Below, piece after piece: positions 1 through 5,764 of a stretch of 7,192 nucleotides of DNA (positions are counted from its first letter, which is position 1; the number at the start of each line of letters is the position of its first letter). Position numbers and translations under genes: made by a program. Below the pieces are notes generated by a model. That model was not told where the DNA came from. It saw nothing but the letters and a program-made list of their open reading frames with translations, and made no database searches. The DNA comes from Desulfarculus sp. (GTDB lineage Bacteria; Desulfobacterota; Desulfarculia; Desulfarculales; Desulfarculaceae): the NCBI GenBank assembly GCA_020216625.1, contig JAIUYB010000104.1, positions 1-7,192 of the forward strand. Reading direction: 5' to 3'.

Positions 1-1
1 C

Positions 2-493
2 AAACCGGCCTTCACCAAAACCGGCACCGTGACCACGGGCAACTCCAGCCAGATGAGCGATGGCGCCGCGGCGGTGATGATCATGAGCAAGGAGAAGGCC
101 AAGTCCCTGGGCCTGAAGCCGATGCTCACCTACCGCTCCTTCGCGGTGGCCGGCGTGGACCCCCGCTACATGGGCATCGGCCCGGTCAAGGCCATCCCCA
201 AGGCCCTGCGGCTGGCCGGCATCGACAAGGACCAGCTGGATCTGATCGAGCTGAACGAGGCCTTCGCCTCCCAGGCTCTCTACTGCGTGCGCGAGCTGGG
301 CCTGAACATGGACGTGATCAACGTCAATGGCGGCGCCATCGCCCTGGGCCACCCCCTGGGCTGCACCGGCGCCAAGCTGACCACCCAGCTGGCCTACGAG
401 ATGGCCCGCCGCGGCTCCCGCTACGGCATGGTTTCCATGTGCATTGGCTTCGGCATGGGCGCCGCAGGAGTCTTCGAGCGCGAAGACTACTAA
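2..493 (+). CDS. Thiolase (acetyl-CoA C-acyltransferase), C-terminal part, 5' end cut by window edge
   Basis: This is the last 163 residues of a thiolase, the enzyme that splits 3-ketoacyl-CoA with CoA (last step of beta-oxidation) or condenses acetyl-CoA in reverse. The reading frame is open from base 2, and the first visible residues, [16 protein letters not shown], match the thiolase core, so the gene starts outside the window; the GTG at 29 is internal. The thiolase C-terminal landmarks are present in order: NEAFA (about base 254), GHPLGCTGA with the active-site His at base 350, and [11 protein letters not shown] with the second catalytic Cys at base 440. The nucleophilic Cys of the N-terminal half is not in view. 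It ends with TAA 49 bases before an acyl-CoA dehydrogenase gene on the same strand, probably in one operon as in fadA-fadE arrangements. Chain-length preference (FadA/FadI-like or AtoB-like) cannot be decided from this part. Confidence 0.95.
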   Translation, partial: KPAFTKTGTVTTGNSSQMSDGAAAVMIMSKEKAKSLGLKPMLTYRSFAVAGVDPRYMGIGPVKAIPKALRLAGIDKDQLDLIELNEAFASQALYCVRELGLNMDVINVNGGAIALGHPLGCTGAKLTTQLAYEMARRGSRYGMVSMCIGFGMGAAGVFEREDY

Positions 494-530
494 AAGCGGC
501 TGGTTATAGAATTACTTGATGCTTTGGTTG

Positions 531-536
531 AAGGAG
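531..536 (+). promoter_or_regulatory. Ribosome binding site that fixes the acyl-CoA dehydrogenase start
   Basis: AAGGAG lies six bases before the ATG at 543. Two in-frame starts upstream, TTG at 516 and ATG at 519, have no such site and would add nine or eight residues unlike family N-termini, so 543 is preferred. Confidence 0.8.
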
Positions 537-542
537 ATTGCA

Positions 543-2336
543 ATGGCCGACAACAGCATCCCCAAAGGCGGCGCCTTCCTGCTCCAGCCTGGTAGCCTCG
601 ACGCTTGCTTCACCCCGGAGGACCTGAGCGAAGAGCATCGCATGATGCTCCAGACCACCAAGGACTTCGTGGCCAAGGAGGTCGATCCCAACATCGAGAA
701 GATCGAGGCCAAGGACGCCGAGTTCGTCAAGGCTCTCTTGGCCAACGCCGGCGAGCTGGGCCTGTTGGGCACCGACGTGCCCGAGGAATTCGGCGGCATG
801 GGGCTCGACAAGATGAGCACCTGCATCGTCACCGACGCCATGGGCAACGCCGCCAGCTTCGCGGTGGCCTTCGGCGCCCACACCGGCATCGGCACCCTGC
901 CCATCGTCTACTTCGGCAACCAGGAGCAGAAGGCCAAATACCTGCCCGACCTGGCCAGCGGCCAGAAGTTCGCCGCCTACGCCCTGACCGAGGCCGGCGC
1001 GGGCTCCGACGCGGTGGGCGGCTGCCGCACCAAGGCCGTGCTGAGCGAGGATGGCAAGCACTACATCCTCAACGGCGAGAAGATGTTCATCACCAACGGC
1101 GGTTGGGCCGAGACCTTCATCGTCTTCGCCAAGATCGACGGCGTGGACTTCTCCGCCTTCATCGTCGAGCGGGCCTTCCCCGGCGTCTCCACCGGCGCCG
1201 AGGAAAAGAAAATGGGCATCAAGGGCTCCAGCACCACCACGGTGATCCTCGAGGACGCCAAGGTGCCGGTGGAGAACCTGCTCTATGAGCGCGGCAAGGG
1301 CCACATCATCGCGCTGAACGTGCTGAACATCGGCCGCTACAAGCTGGGCGCGGCCGCCATCGGCGGCTCCAAGGGCGCCATCAAGGCCGCCACCACCTTC
1401 GCCACCGGCCGCATCCAGTTCGGCAAGCCGATCTCCGAGTTCGGCGCCATCCAGGAGAAGCTGGCCCGCATGGCCACCCATGTCTACATGGGTGAGTCGG
1501 CCATCTACCGCACCGTGGGCCTGATCGACGCCGCCTTGCACGGCGAGGACAGCTCCGCCGCCGACTACGGCGACAAGTCCGCCGCCGCCATCCGGCAGTA
1601 CGCCATCGAGTGCTCCATCAACAAGGTCATCGGCTCCGAGGTCCTGGACTTCGTGGTCGACGAGACCGTGCAGATCCACGGCGGCTACGGCTACTGCGCC
1701 GAGTACCCGGCCGAGCGCTACTACCGCGACGCCCGCATCAACCGCATCTTCGAGGGCACCAACGAGGTCAACCGCCTGCTCATCCCCGGCGAGATCATGA
1801 AGCGGGCCATGACCGGCAAGCTGCCCCTGATGGCCGCCGGCCAGAAGCTCCTGGGCGAGATCATGGACTACTCCCCGCTGAGCGTGGAGCTGCCCGACGA
1901 GCCTCTGGCCCTGCAGACCCACCTGGTGGAGATGTGCAAGAAGGCCGTGATCTTCACCGCCGGCATCGCGGTGCAGAAGCTGATGCAGAAGCTGGCCAAC
2001 GAGCAGGAGGTCCTGCTGAAGCTGGCCGACATGATCCTGCAGACCTTCACCATGGAGTCCGGCCTGCTGCGGGCCAAGAAGTTCATCGCCGCCCAGGGCG
2101 TGGACAAGGCCCAGCTCTACGTGGACATGGTCGAGGCCTACATCGACGAGATGCTGCCCCAGATCGACGCCTGGGCCAAGACCGCCCTGGCCTACGTCGA
2201 GGAGGGCGACACCCTGCGCACCCAGTTGGTGGGCCTGCGCAAGCTCTTGCGCTACCAGCCCATCAACCGCATCGCCATCAACAAGCGCATCGCGGCCAAG
2301 GTGCTGGCCAAGGGCGGCTATCCGCTGGACATCTAA
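543..2336 (+). CDS. Long acyl-CoA dehydrogenase (FadE/VLCAD-like, with C-terminal helical extension)
   Basis: A 597-residue FAD-dependent acyl-CoA dehydrogenase, which makes the trans-2 double bond in fatty acyl-CoA and passes electrons to electron-transfer flavoprotein. The order is: N-terminal helical domain (about 25-140), middle beta domain with the first family signature LTEAGAGSDAVGG (148-160), and C-terminal helical domain with the second signature QIHGGYGY...YRDARI (377-399). IFEGTNE follows, where Glu404 is the expected catalytic base. Ordinary short and medium-chain enzymes stop near residue 390-430; here about 180 more, mostly helical, residues follow, as in mitochondrial VLCAD/ACAD9 and the 594-residue B. 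subtilis FadE. This points to long-chain substrates, though length alone does not prove specificity. It follows the thiolase by 49 bases and is followed by a strong terminator, so it is the last gene of its operon. The start is set by the AAGGAG at 531-536. Confidence 0.95.
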   Translation: MADNSIPKGGAFLLQPGSLDACFTPEDLSEEHRMMLQTTKDFVAKEVDPNIEKIEAKDAEFVKALLANAGELGLLGTDVPEEFGGMGLDKMSTCIVTDAMGNAASFAVAFGAHTGIGTLPIVYFGNQEQKAKYLPDLASGQKFAAYALTEAGAGSDAVGGCRTKAVLSEDGKHYILNGEKMFITNGGWAETFIVFAKIDGVDFSAFIVERAFPGVSTGAEEKKMGIKGSSTTTVILEDAKVPVENLLYERGKGHIIALNVLNIGRYKLGAAAIGGSKGAIKAATTFATGRIQFGKPISEFGAIQEKLARMATHVYMGESAIYRTVGLIDAALHGEDSSAADYGDKSAAAIRQYAIECSINKVIGSEVLDFVVDETVQIHGGYGYCAEYPAERYYRDARINRIFEGTNEVNRLLIPGEIMKRAMTGKLPLMAAGQKLLGEIMDYSPLSVELPDEPLALQTHLVEMCKKAVIFTAGIAVQKLMQKLANEQEVLLKLADMILQTFTMESGLLRAKKFIAAQGVDKAQLYVDMVEAYIDEMLPQIDAWAKTALAYVEEGDTLRTQLVGLRKLLRYQPINRIAINKRIAAKVLAKGGYPLDI

Positions 2337-2453
2337 GAACGCCCCCCGGCGGACCGTCGGCCCCGGCCGGCGGCCCGCCGCGCACCAAGTCTCCCAAGAC
2401 CCGCCCGAGGGGACGCGGGGCCTCCCAGACAGCGTCCCGACACTCCCATTGGC
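2337..2453. other. GC-rich 3' untranslated gap of the beta-oxidation operon
   Basis: About 117 bases between the acyl-CoA dehydrogenase stop and the terminator stem. It is very GC-rich, with short runs of alternating C and G blocks. No gene, promoter-like motif or substantial repeat was found in it. Confidence 0.6.
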
Positions 2454-2496
2454 GAGGACCGCCAGGCCCCTCCCTGCCTGGCGGTCCTCATTTTTT
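2454..2496 (+). terminator. Strong intrinsic terminator of the thiolase/acyl-CoA dehydrogenase operon
   Basis: A perfect 14-bp stem (2454-2467 GAGGACCGCCAGGC with 2476-2489) has an 8-base loop and is followed by A and then six Ts (2491-2496), the classic factor-independent terminator for plus-strand transcripts. The T-run overlaps the stop codon (2495-2497) of the convergent mqnA gene. On the minus strand the same stem has no U-tract after it, so it should end transcription mainly in the plus direction. In the mqnA transcript it could still form a 3'-end hairpin. Confidence 0.92.
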
Positions 2497-3349
2497 AGCG
2501 CGCCGGTTCCATCCGTCGTTCGCCCAGGCTAGTCTCCGCCCCACCCAGAAAACGCAACGCCACCCCTCCCGCCACCTGGCCGCTGAGGGCCAGTTCGGCG
2601 TAGAAGCGCTCCAGGCCCCGAATCTCCTCCGGACCCAGACCATAGCGCAAGCGGGTGAAGTAATCCCGGTAATATCCCGGATCCCCGCCCAGGCGGCGGG
2701 CGGCCTCCATGGCGCAACCGGCCCTGTCGGCCACGCCCCGGTCCCGGGCGGCCAACAGCCGTTGGTGCAGGCGGGCCAGGGCCTGGGGCTGAGTCTCGGC
2801 CGTTTCCCGCCGCGCCAGCCACAGGGCGTAGACCAGGGGCAGGCCGGTCCAGACCTGCCACAGGGCCCCGAAATCCAGCACCACCGGCCAGGCCCCGGTG
2901 CGGGCCTCGTTCAGCGCCCGATCGCCGATGCGCAGCCGGGCCACCAGTTCACTGGCCGGCGCCTCGCCCTCGGGCGCCACCCGGCAATCCAGACGCCAGA
3001 GCCGCGCCAAGAAGACCCGCAGCAGAGCCACCGAGGTCTCGGACTCGAATGGGGCCTCGATGACCCCGCCGGCCCATTGGCCGCGCGGACGATCGGAGAG
3101 CAGCAATACGCTGCCCACCGGCCCCCGGGTGGAGAGCCCCAGGTCGGCCAAGATCAGGTAATCACCGGGCTGGCGGGCATACTCCAGCGAGGAGACCTCG
3201 GCCAAGTCCAGTTCCCCGGAGCGCAGCCCCTGGTTCAGGACGCTGGGCACGGCAGAGATTTCCTGAAACAGCCCGGGGTCGGGCTCCAGGTGAAGGTGGA
3301 CCGGCAACACGTTGACGAAGTTGATGCGTCCAAAACGCAGGGCGGGCAT
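2495..3349 (-). CDS. mqnA: Chorismate dehydratase MqnA (futalosine pathway of menaquinone synthesis)
   Basis: A 284-residue cytosolic protein of the MqnA/MqnD periplasmic-binding-protein-like fold. MqnA removes water from chorismate to give 3-[(1-carboxyvinyl)oxy]benzoate, the first step of the futalosine route to menaquinone. Visible family features, in order, are the N-terminal LRFGRINFVNVLPVH (4-18; the MqnA-type form, not the CPND form of MqnD), LNQGLRSGELDLAEVSSLEYA (38-58), the core strand ADLGLSTRGPVGSVLLLSD (68-86), the SETS region (103-106), and LDFGALWQVWTGLPLVYALW (158-177). Length is normal for the family. The ATG at 3349 is chosen because GAGGAG precedes it; the in-frame TTG at 3361 overlaps that site. 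It is the last gene of the minus-strand block, 85 bases after the ligase gene, with no other mqn gene in view. In many genomes mqn genes are scattered, so its place here need not mean shared function. Confidence 0.9.
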   Translation of the reverse strand: MPALRFGRINFVNVLPVHLHLEPDPGLFQEISAVPSVLNQGLRSGELDLAEVSSLEYARQPGDYLILADLGLSTRGPVGSVLLLSDRPRGQWAGGVIEAPFESETSVALLRVFLARLWRLDCRVAPEGEAPASELVARLRIGDRALNEARTGAWPVVLDFGALWQVWTGLPLVYALWLARRETAETQPQALARLHQRLLAARDRGVADRAGCAMEAARRLGGDPGYYRDYFTRLRYGLGPEEIRGLERFYAELALSGQVAGGVALRFLGGAETSLGERRMEPAR

Positions 3350-3353
3350 TGGG

Positions 3354-3359
3354 CTCCTC
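3354..3359 (-). promoter_or_regulatory. Ribosome binding site that fixes the mqnA start
   Basis: On the minus strand GAGGAG is followed by CCCA and then the ATG at 3349. The spacing of four bases is slightly short but the match to the 16S rRNA tail is strong, and it excludes the upstream TTG at 3361. Confidence 0.7.
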
Positions 3360-3366
3360 AAATCGG

Positions 3367-3410
3367 GGCCCGGCCGCGGCGCTTGCGCAAAGCAACACCG
3401 GGGCCGGGCC
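3367..3410. repeat. Inverted repeat (nested hairpin) between the ligase gene and mqnA
   Basis: GGCCCGGCC at 3367-3375 pairs with GGCCGGGCC at 3402-3410. Inside lies a smaller hairpin, GCTT at 3381-3384 with AAGC at 3390-3393. On the minus strand the stem is followed by CCGATTT rather than a U-run, and it ends only a few bases before the mqnA ribosome binding site. A T4 run follows on the plus strand, where no gene needs it. It could act as an mRNA stability element, a weak attenuator or a translation modulator; the function is not shown. Confidence 0.5.
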
Positions 3411-3434
3411 GTTTTGTGGTTGAATCAGGGCTTG

Positions 3435-4718
3435 CTAGTCCCAGTTGCGGCGGTCGTCGATCACCTTGCAGCCCTGGGGCAGGGTGCCCGGGGCCACTAC
3501 CTCCACCGCGCCGCTGACCCGGAGCACCTCTTTCATCGCCGTCTCCATGGCGCCTTTCAGCTCGGCGCTGTCGGCCGGGGCCTCCCCTAGCTCGCAGACC
3601 AGGGTCATCACGTCCTTGTGCCCATCCCGGGTCACCACCAACTGATAGGCGGCGACCTGGGGGAATTTTTGCGCCACTTGCTGCACCCCGCTGGGGTGGA
3701 CGAACATGCCCTTGATCTTGGTCACCTGGTCCACCCGGCCCAGGATGCGGGTCAGCTTGGGCGAGGTGCGGCCGCAGGCGCAGACGCCGGTGGTGTAGGA
3801 GGAGAGATCGCCGGTGCCAAAGCGGATCAGGGGATAGGCGTGATCGAAGACCGTGGCCACCACCTCGCCGGGCTCGCCCTCCCCCACCGGCCGGCCGGTC
3901 TCGGGGTCCACCACCTCCACCACGCAGTCCTGGGCGAAGTGCATGCCGCCCATGTGGAAGCACTCATAGCTGAGACAGCCCACGTCGGCGGTGCCGTAGG
4001 ACTGGCGGATGACCATGTCCAGGCGCTGTTCCAGCGAGGCCCGCAGGCTCTCGGGCAGCATTTCGGCCGCCACGAAGGCCACCTTGAGCTGAAGGTCACG
4101 CTTTAGGTCCAGGCCCAACTCCTCGGCCCGGTCGGCGATGGTGGCCAAAAAGCTGGGGGTGCCCAGATAGCCGGCCACGCCCAGCTCCCGCATGATCTGG
4201 ATCTGCAACTCGGTGTTGCCCACCCCGGCCGGCACCGAGACGCAGCCCACCAGGTTCAGGCTGGCGTCCAGCCAGAAGGCGAAGGGCACCAGATTGAAGT
4301 TGAAGGTGACTTGGGCGATGTCGCCCCGGCGGAACCCGGCCGCGAAAAAGGCCTGGGCCCAGCGGTCGTCGCTGTAGACCTTCTCGCCGGGCTCGTAGAT
4401 GGGGCCGGGCGAGACGTAGATGCGGGCCAGTTTGTCGATCTGTTCGCCCACCAGGCCGCCGAAGGGCAGGCCCGCGCGCTGGAGCTTGACCAGATCGGCC
4501 TTCTCGGTGATGGGCAATCGGGCCAGGTCGTCCACGCCGCGGATGTCGCCCGGCTCGGCCCCCACCGCGGCCATCTTCTGGGCAAAGGCCGGGGCGTGGG
4601 CGTGGGCGTGGGCCACGATCTCCCGCACCCGGCGATCCAGGTACTCCTGGCGGGCCTGGGGGTCCATGGTCTCCAGGTCGGGGCGCAGGTAGCCGGAACG
4701 GCGGTCTTTCTCAGCCAT
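3435..4718 (-). CDS. Phenylacetate-CoA-ligase-like (PaaK family) AMP-forming protein with altered P-loop
   Basis: A 427-residue member of the PaaK branch of the adenylate-forming (ANL) superfamily. Family enzymes couple ATP hydrolysis to AMP with CoA thioester formation from an aryl or other acid. Visible family parts: the N-terminal helix region (20-60); LPITEKADL (68-76; PaaK-type 'P.t.K.dl'); YLGTPSFLATIADRAEELG (184-202); YGTADVG (241-247; the YG..E position holds Asp245); GEPGEVV (281-287); LIRFGTGDLS (297-306); CACGRTSPKLTRILGRVDQ (313-331; the CxCGR and hinge motifs); and Lys418 near the end, a candidate for the C-terminal catalytic lysine. Where PaaK has the Ser/Thr/Gly-rich SSGTTG phosphate loop, this protein has YVSPGPIYEPGE (101-112). 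Whether it still adenylates a substrate is therefore uncertain, and the substrate is unknown. The ATG at 4718 has GGGGAG nine bases upstream; an in-frame TTG at 4781 lacks support. It follows the LivF-type gene by 180 bases, a common pairing of transporter and acid ligase. Confidence 0.85.
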   Translation of the reverse strand: MAEKDRRSGYLRPDLETMDPQARQEYLDRRVREIVAHAHAHAPAFAQKMAAVGAEPGDIRGVDDLARLPITEKADLVKLQRAGLPFGGLVGEQIDKLARIYVSPGPIYEPGEKVYSDDRWAQAFFAAGFRRGDIAQVTFNFNLVPFAFWLDASLNLVGCVSVPAGVGNTELQIQIMRELGVAGYLGTPSFLATIADRAEELGLDLKRDLQLKVAFVAAEMLPESLRASLEQRLDMVIRQSYGTADVGCLSYECFHMGGMHFAQDCVVEVVDPETGRPVGEGEPGEVVATVFDHAYPLIRFGTGDLSSYTTGVCACGRTSPKLTRILGRVDQVTKIKGMFVHPSGVQQVAQKFPQVAAYQLVVTRDGHKDVMTLVCELGEAPADSAELKGAMETAMKEVLRVSGAVEVVAPGTLPQGCKVIDDRRNWD

Positions 4719-4727
4719 GGTCAACTT

Positions 4728-4733
4728 CTCCCC
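4728..4733 (-). promoter_or_regulatory. Ribosome binding site of the PaaK-like gene
   Basis: GGGGAG on the minus strand, nine bases before the ATG at 4718. It supports the 427-residue form over a 448-residue form from the TTG at 4781. Confidence 0.7.
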
Positions 4734-4812
4734 AGCAAAAGGAGTTGGCGGGACGGGGCCAGACACATGGAAACGCCGCAATGCCCCGGAGGCCAGAATG
4801 AGGAAGCGTGGG

Positions 4813-4844
4813 CCCGGCCCGAATCCGCCAAGGCTCGGGCCGGG
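4813..4844. repeat. GC-rich hairpin in the gap between the ATPase and ligase genes
   Basis: CCCGGCCCGA at 4813-4822 pairs perfectly with 4835-4844, leaving a 12-base loop. It lies in the 180-base gap 4719-4898, the longest within the minus-strand block. On the minus strand the bases after it (CCCACGCTTCCTC) are only mildly pyrimidine-rich, so it is not a convincing intrinsic terminator. No clear sigma-70-type promoter was seen between it and the ligase start. It may tune the level of downstream genes. Confidence 0.5.
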
Positions 4845-4898
4845 GCCGCGCGTCCCGACTCTGGCATTCTCCCGAGCGGGAACGGCCGCGAGAGTGGA

Positions 4899-5705
4899 TT
4901 AGGTCAACCACCGCTTGCGGCGCTTGTAGTGCTTCACGTCGCGGTAGGAGCGCTTGGTGCCCATGTCGGTCATGCCCAGGTAGAAGCGCTTGACGTCCTC
5001 GTTGTTTTTGAGCTTCTCGGTGGTGTCGTCCAGCACTATCTTGCCGTTTTCCATGATGTAGCCATGGTGGGCGATGTTAAGGGCCATGCGGGCGTTCTGC
5101 TCCACCAACAGGATGGTGGTGTTCAGCTCCTGGTTGAGCTTGACGATGATCTCGAAGATCTCGCCCACCAGCAGCGGGCTCAGGCCCAGGCTGGGTTCGT
5201 CCAGCATCATCAGCTTGGGCCGGGCCATCATGCCCCGGCCGATGACCAGCATTTGCTGCTCCCCGCCGGAGAGATAACCGGCCAGGCCGGTCTCGCGCTC
5301 CTTGAGCCGGGGGAAGTAGTGGTAGACCCGGTCGATGCGCCGGTCCAGCTCGCCCCGGTTGCACTTCTGGGTGTGGGCGGCGGCCACGAGGTTCTCGCGC
5401 ACGGTGAGGTCCTCGAAGACCCGGCGGCCTTCCATCACCTGGAACACCCCTCGGCGCACGATCTGCTCGGCGTCCAGGTGGTTGATCTTCTCGCCGTCGA
5501 ACTCGATGGTTCCGTCGGTGACCTCGCCCTCCTCGGTCTTCAACAGGCCACTGATAGCCTTGAGGGTCGTGGACTTGCCGGCGCCGTTGGCCCCCAGCAG
5601 GGCCACGATCTGGCCCTGCTCCACTTGCAGGGACAGGCCCTTGAGCACCAGGATCACGTCGTCGTAGATGACCTCGATGTTGTTGACCGACAACAGCGGC
5701 GGCAT
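4899..5705 (-). CDS. livF: LivF-type ABC transporter ATP-binding protein with basic C-terminal tail
   Basis: A 268-residue cytosolic ATPase subunit of a branched-chain-amino-acid-type (HAAT) importer. It shows Walker A GANGAGKST (38-46), the Q-loop region FQVMEGRRVFEDLTVRENL (88-106; the EGR.vF..LTV.ENL pattern is typical of LivF), the ABC signature LSGGEQQ (145-151), Walker B LMMLDEPS (165-172), and LLVEQNARMAL (199-209), the LivF form of the switch region, where Gln/Asn replace the usual His. LivF proteins are normally about 235 residues; here residues 250-268 add a tail rich in Lys and Arg (KRSYRDVKHYKRRKRWL). GGGAG six bases before the ATG at 5705 supports the start. The gene lies 59 bases after the binding-protein gene, with a GC-rich hairpin between, and precedes the PaaK-like gene. 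The partner LivG ATPase and LivH permease are not in the window. The transported substrate may be an acid rather than an amino acid. Confidence 0.92.
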   Translation of the reverse strand: MPPLLSVNNIEVIYDDVILVLKGLSLQVEQGQIVALLGANGAGKSTTLKAISGLLKTEEGEVTDGTIEFDGEKINHLDAEQIVRRGVFQVMEGRRVFEDLTVRENLVAAAHTQKCNRGELDRRIDRVYHYFPRLKERETGLAGYLSGGEQQMLVIGRGMMARPKLMMLDEPSLGLSPLLVGEIFEIIVKLNQELNTTILLVEQNARMALNIAHHGYIMENGKIVLDDTTEKLKNNEDVKRFYLGMTDMGTKRSYRDVKHYKRRKRWLT

Positions 5706-5726
5706 GCGTCTCTCCCAGGTCGAGGG

Positions 5727-5754
5727 GGGGCGGGGGCGAGCGCGCCCCCGCCCC
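5727..5754. repeat. 12-bp GC hairpin between substrate-binding protein and ATPase genes
   Basis: GGGGCGGGGGCG at 5727-5738 pairs perfectly with 5743-5754 around a four-base loop, just after the stop codon of the binding-protein gene (5765-5767). No U-run follows on the minus strand. Hairpins in this position often stabilise the upstream binding-protein mRNA and partly reduce downstream readthrough, which would match the need for more binding protein than ATPase. That role is inferred from position only. Confidence 0.6.
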
Positions 5755-5764
5755 GCCGCGATGG

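Noticed and set aside
504..1922. Long open minus-strand frame (over 400 codons) opposite the acyl-CoA dehydrogenase gene
   Set aside because: Its translation is low-complexity Gly/Ala/Val/Leu/His/Asp-rich with no family motif. It is a mirror of a high-GC3 gene with a clearly recognised product on the other strand.
3402..3416. Plus-strand stem followed by GTTTTG as an intrinsic terminator
   Set aside because: The T-run is only four bases and no plus-strand gene ends there; the stem is listed only as an inverted repeat.
1610..3517. Plus-strand open frame running from inside the dehydrogenase gene through the terminator and across mqnA
   Set aside because: Its product is Arg/Pro/Gly/His-rich, crosses a strong terminator, and overlaps two recognised genes in wrong frames.
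4594..4611. Three tandem copies of GCGTGG
   Set aside because: They lie inside the PaaK-like gene and encode an Ala-His run in a helical region that is Ala/His-rich in the family; too short to call a functional repeat.
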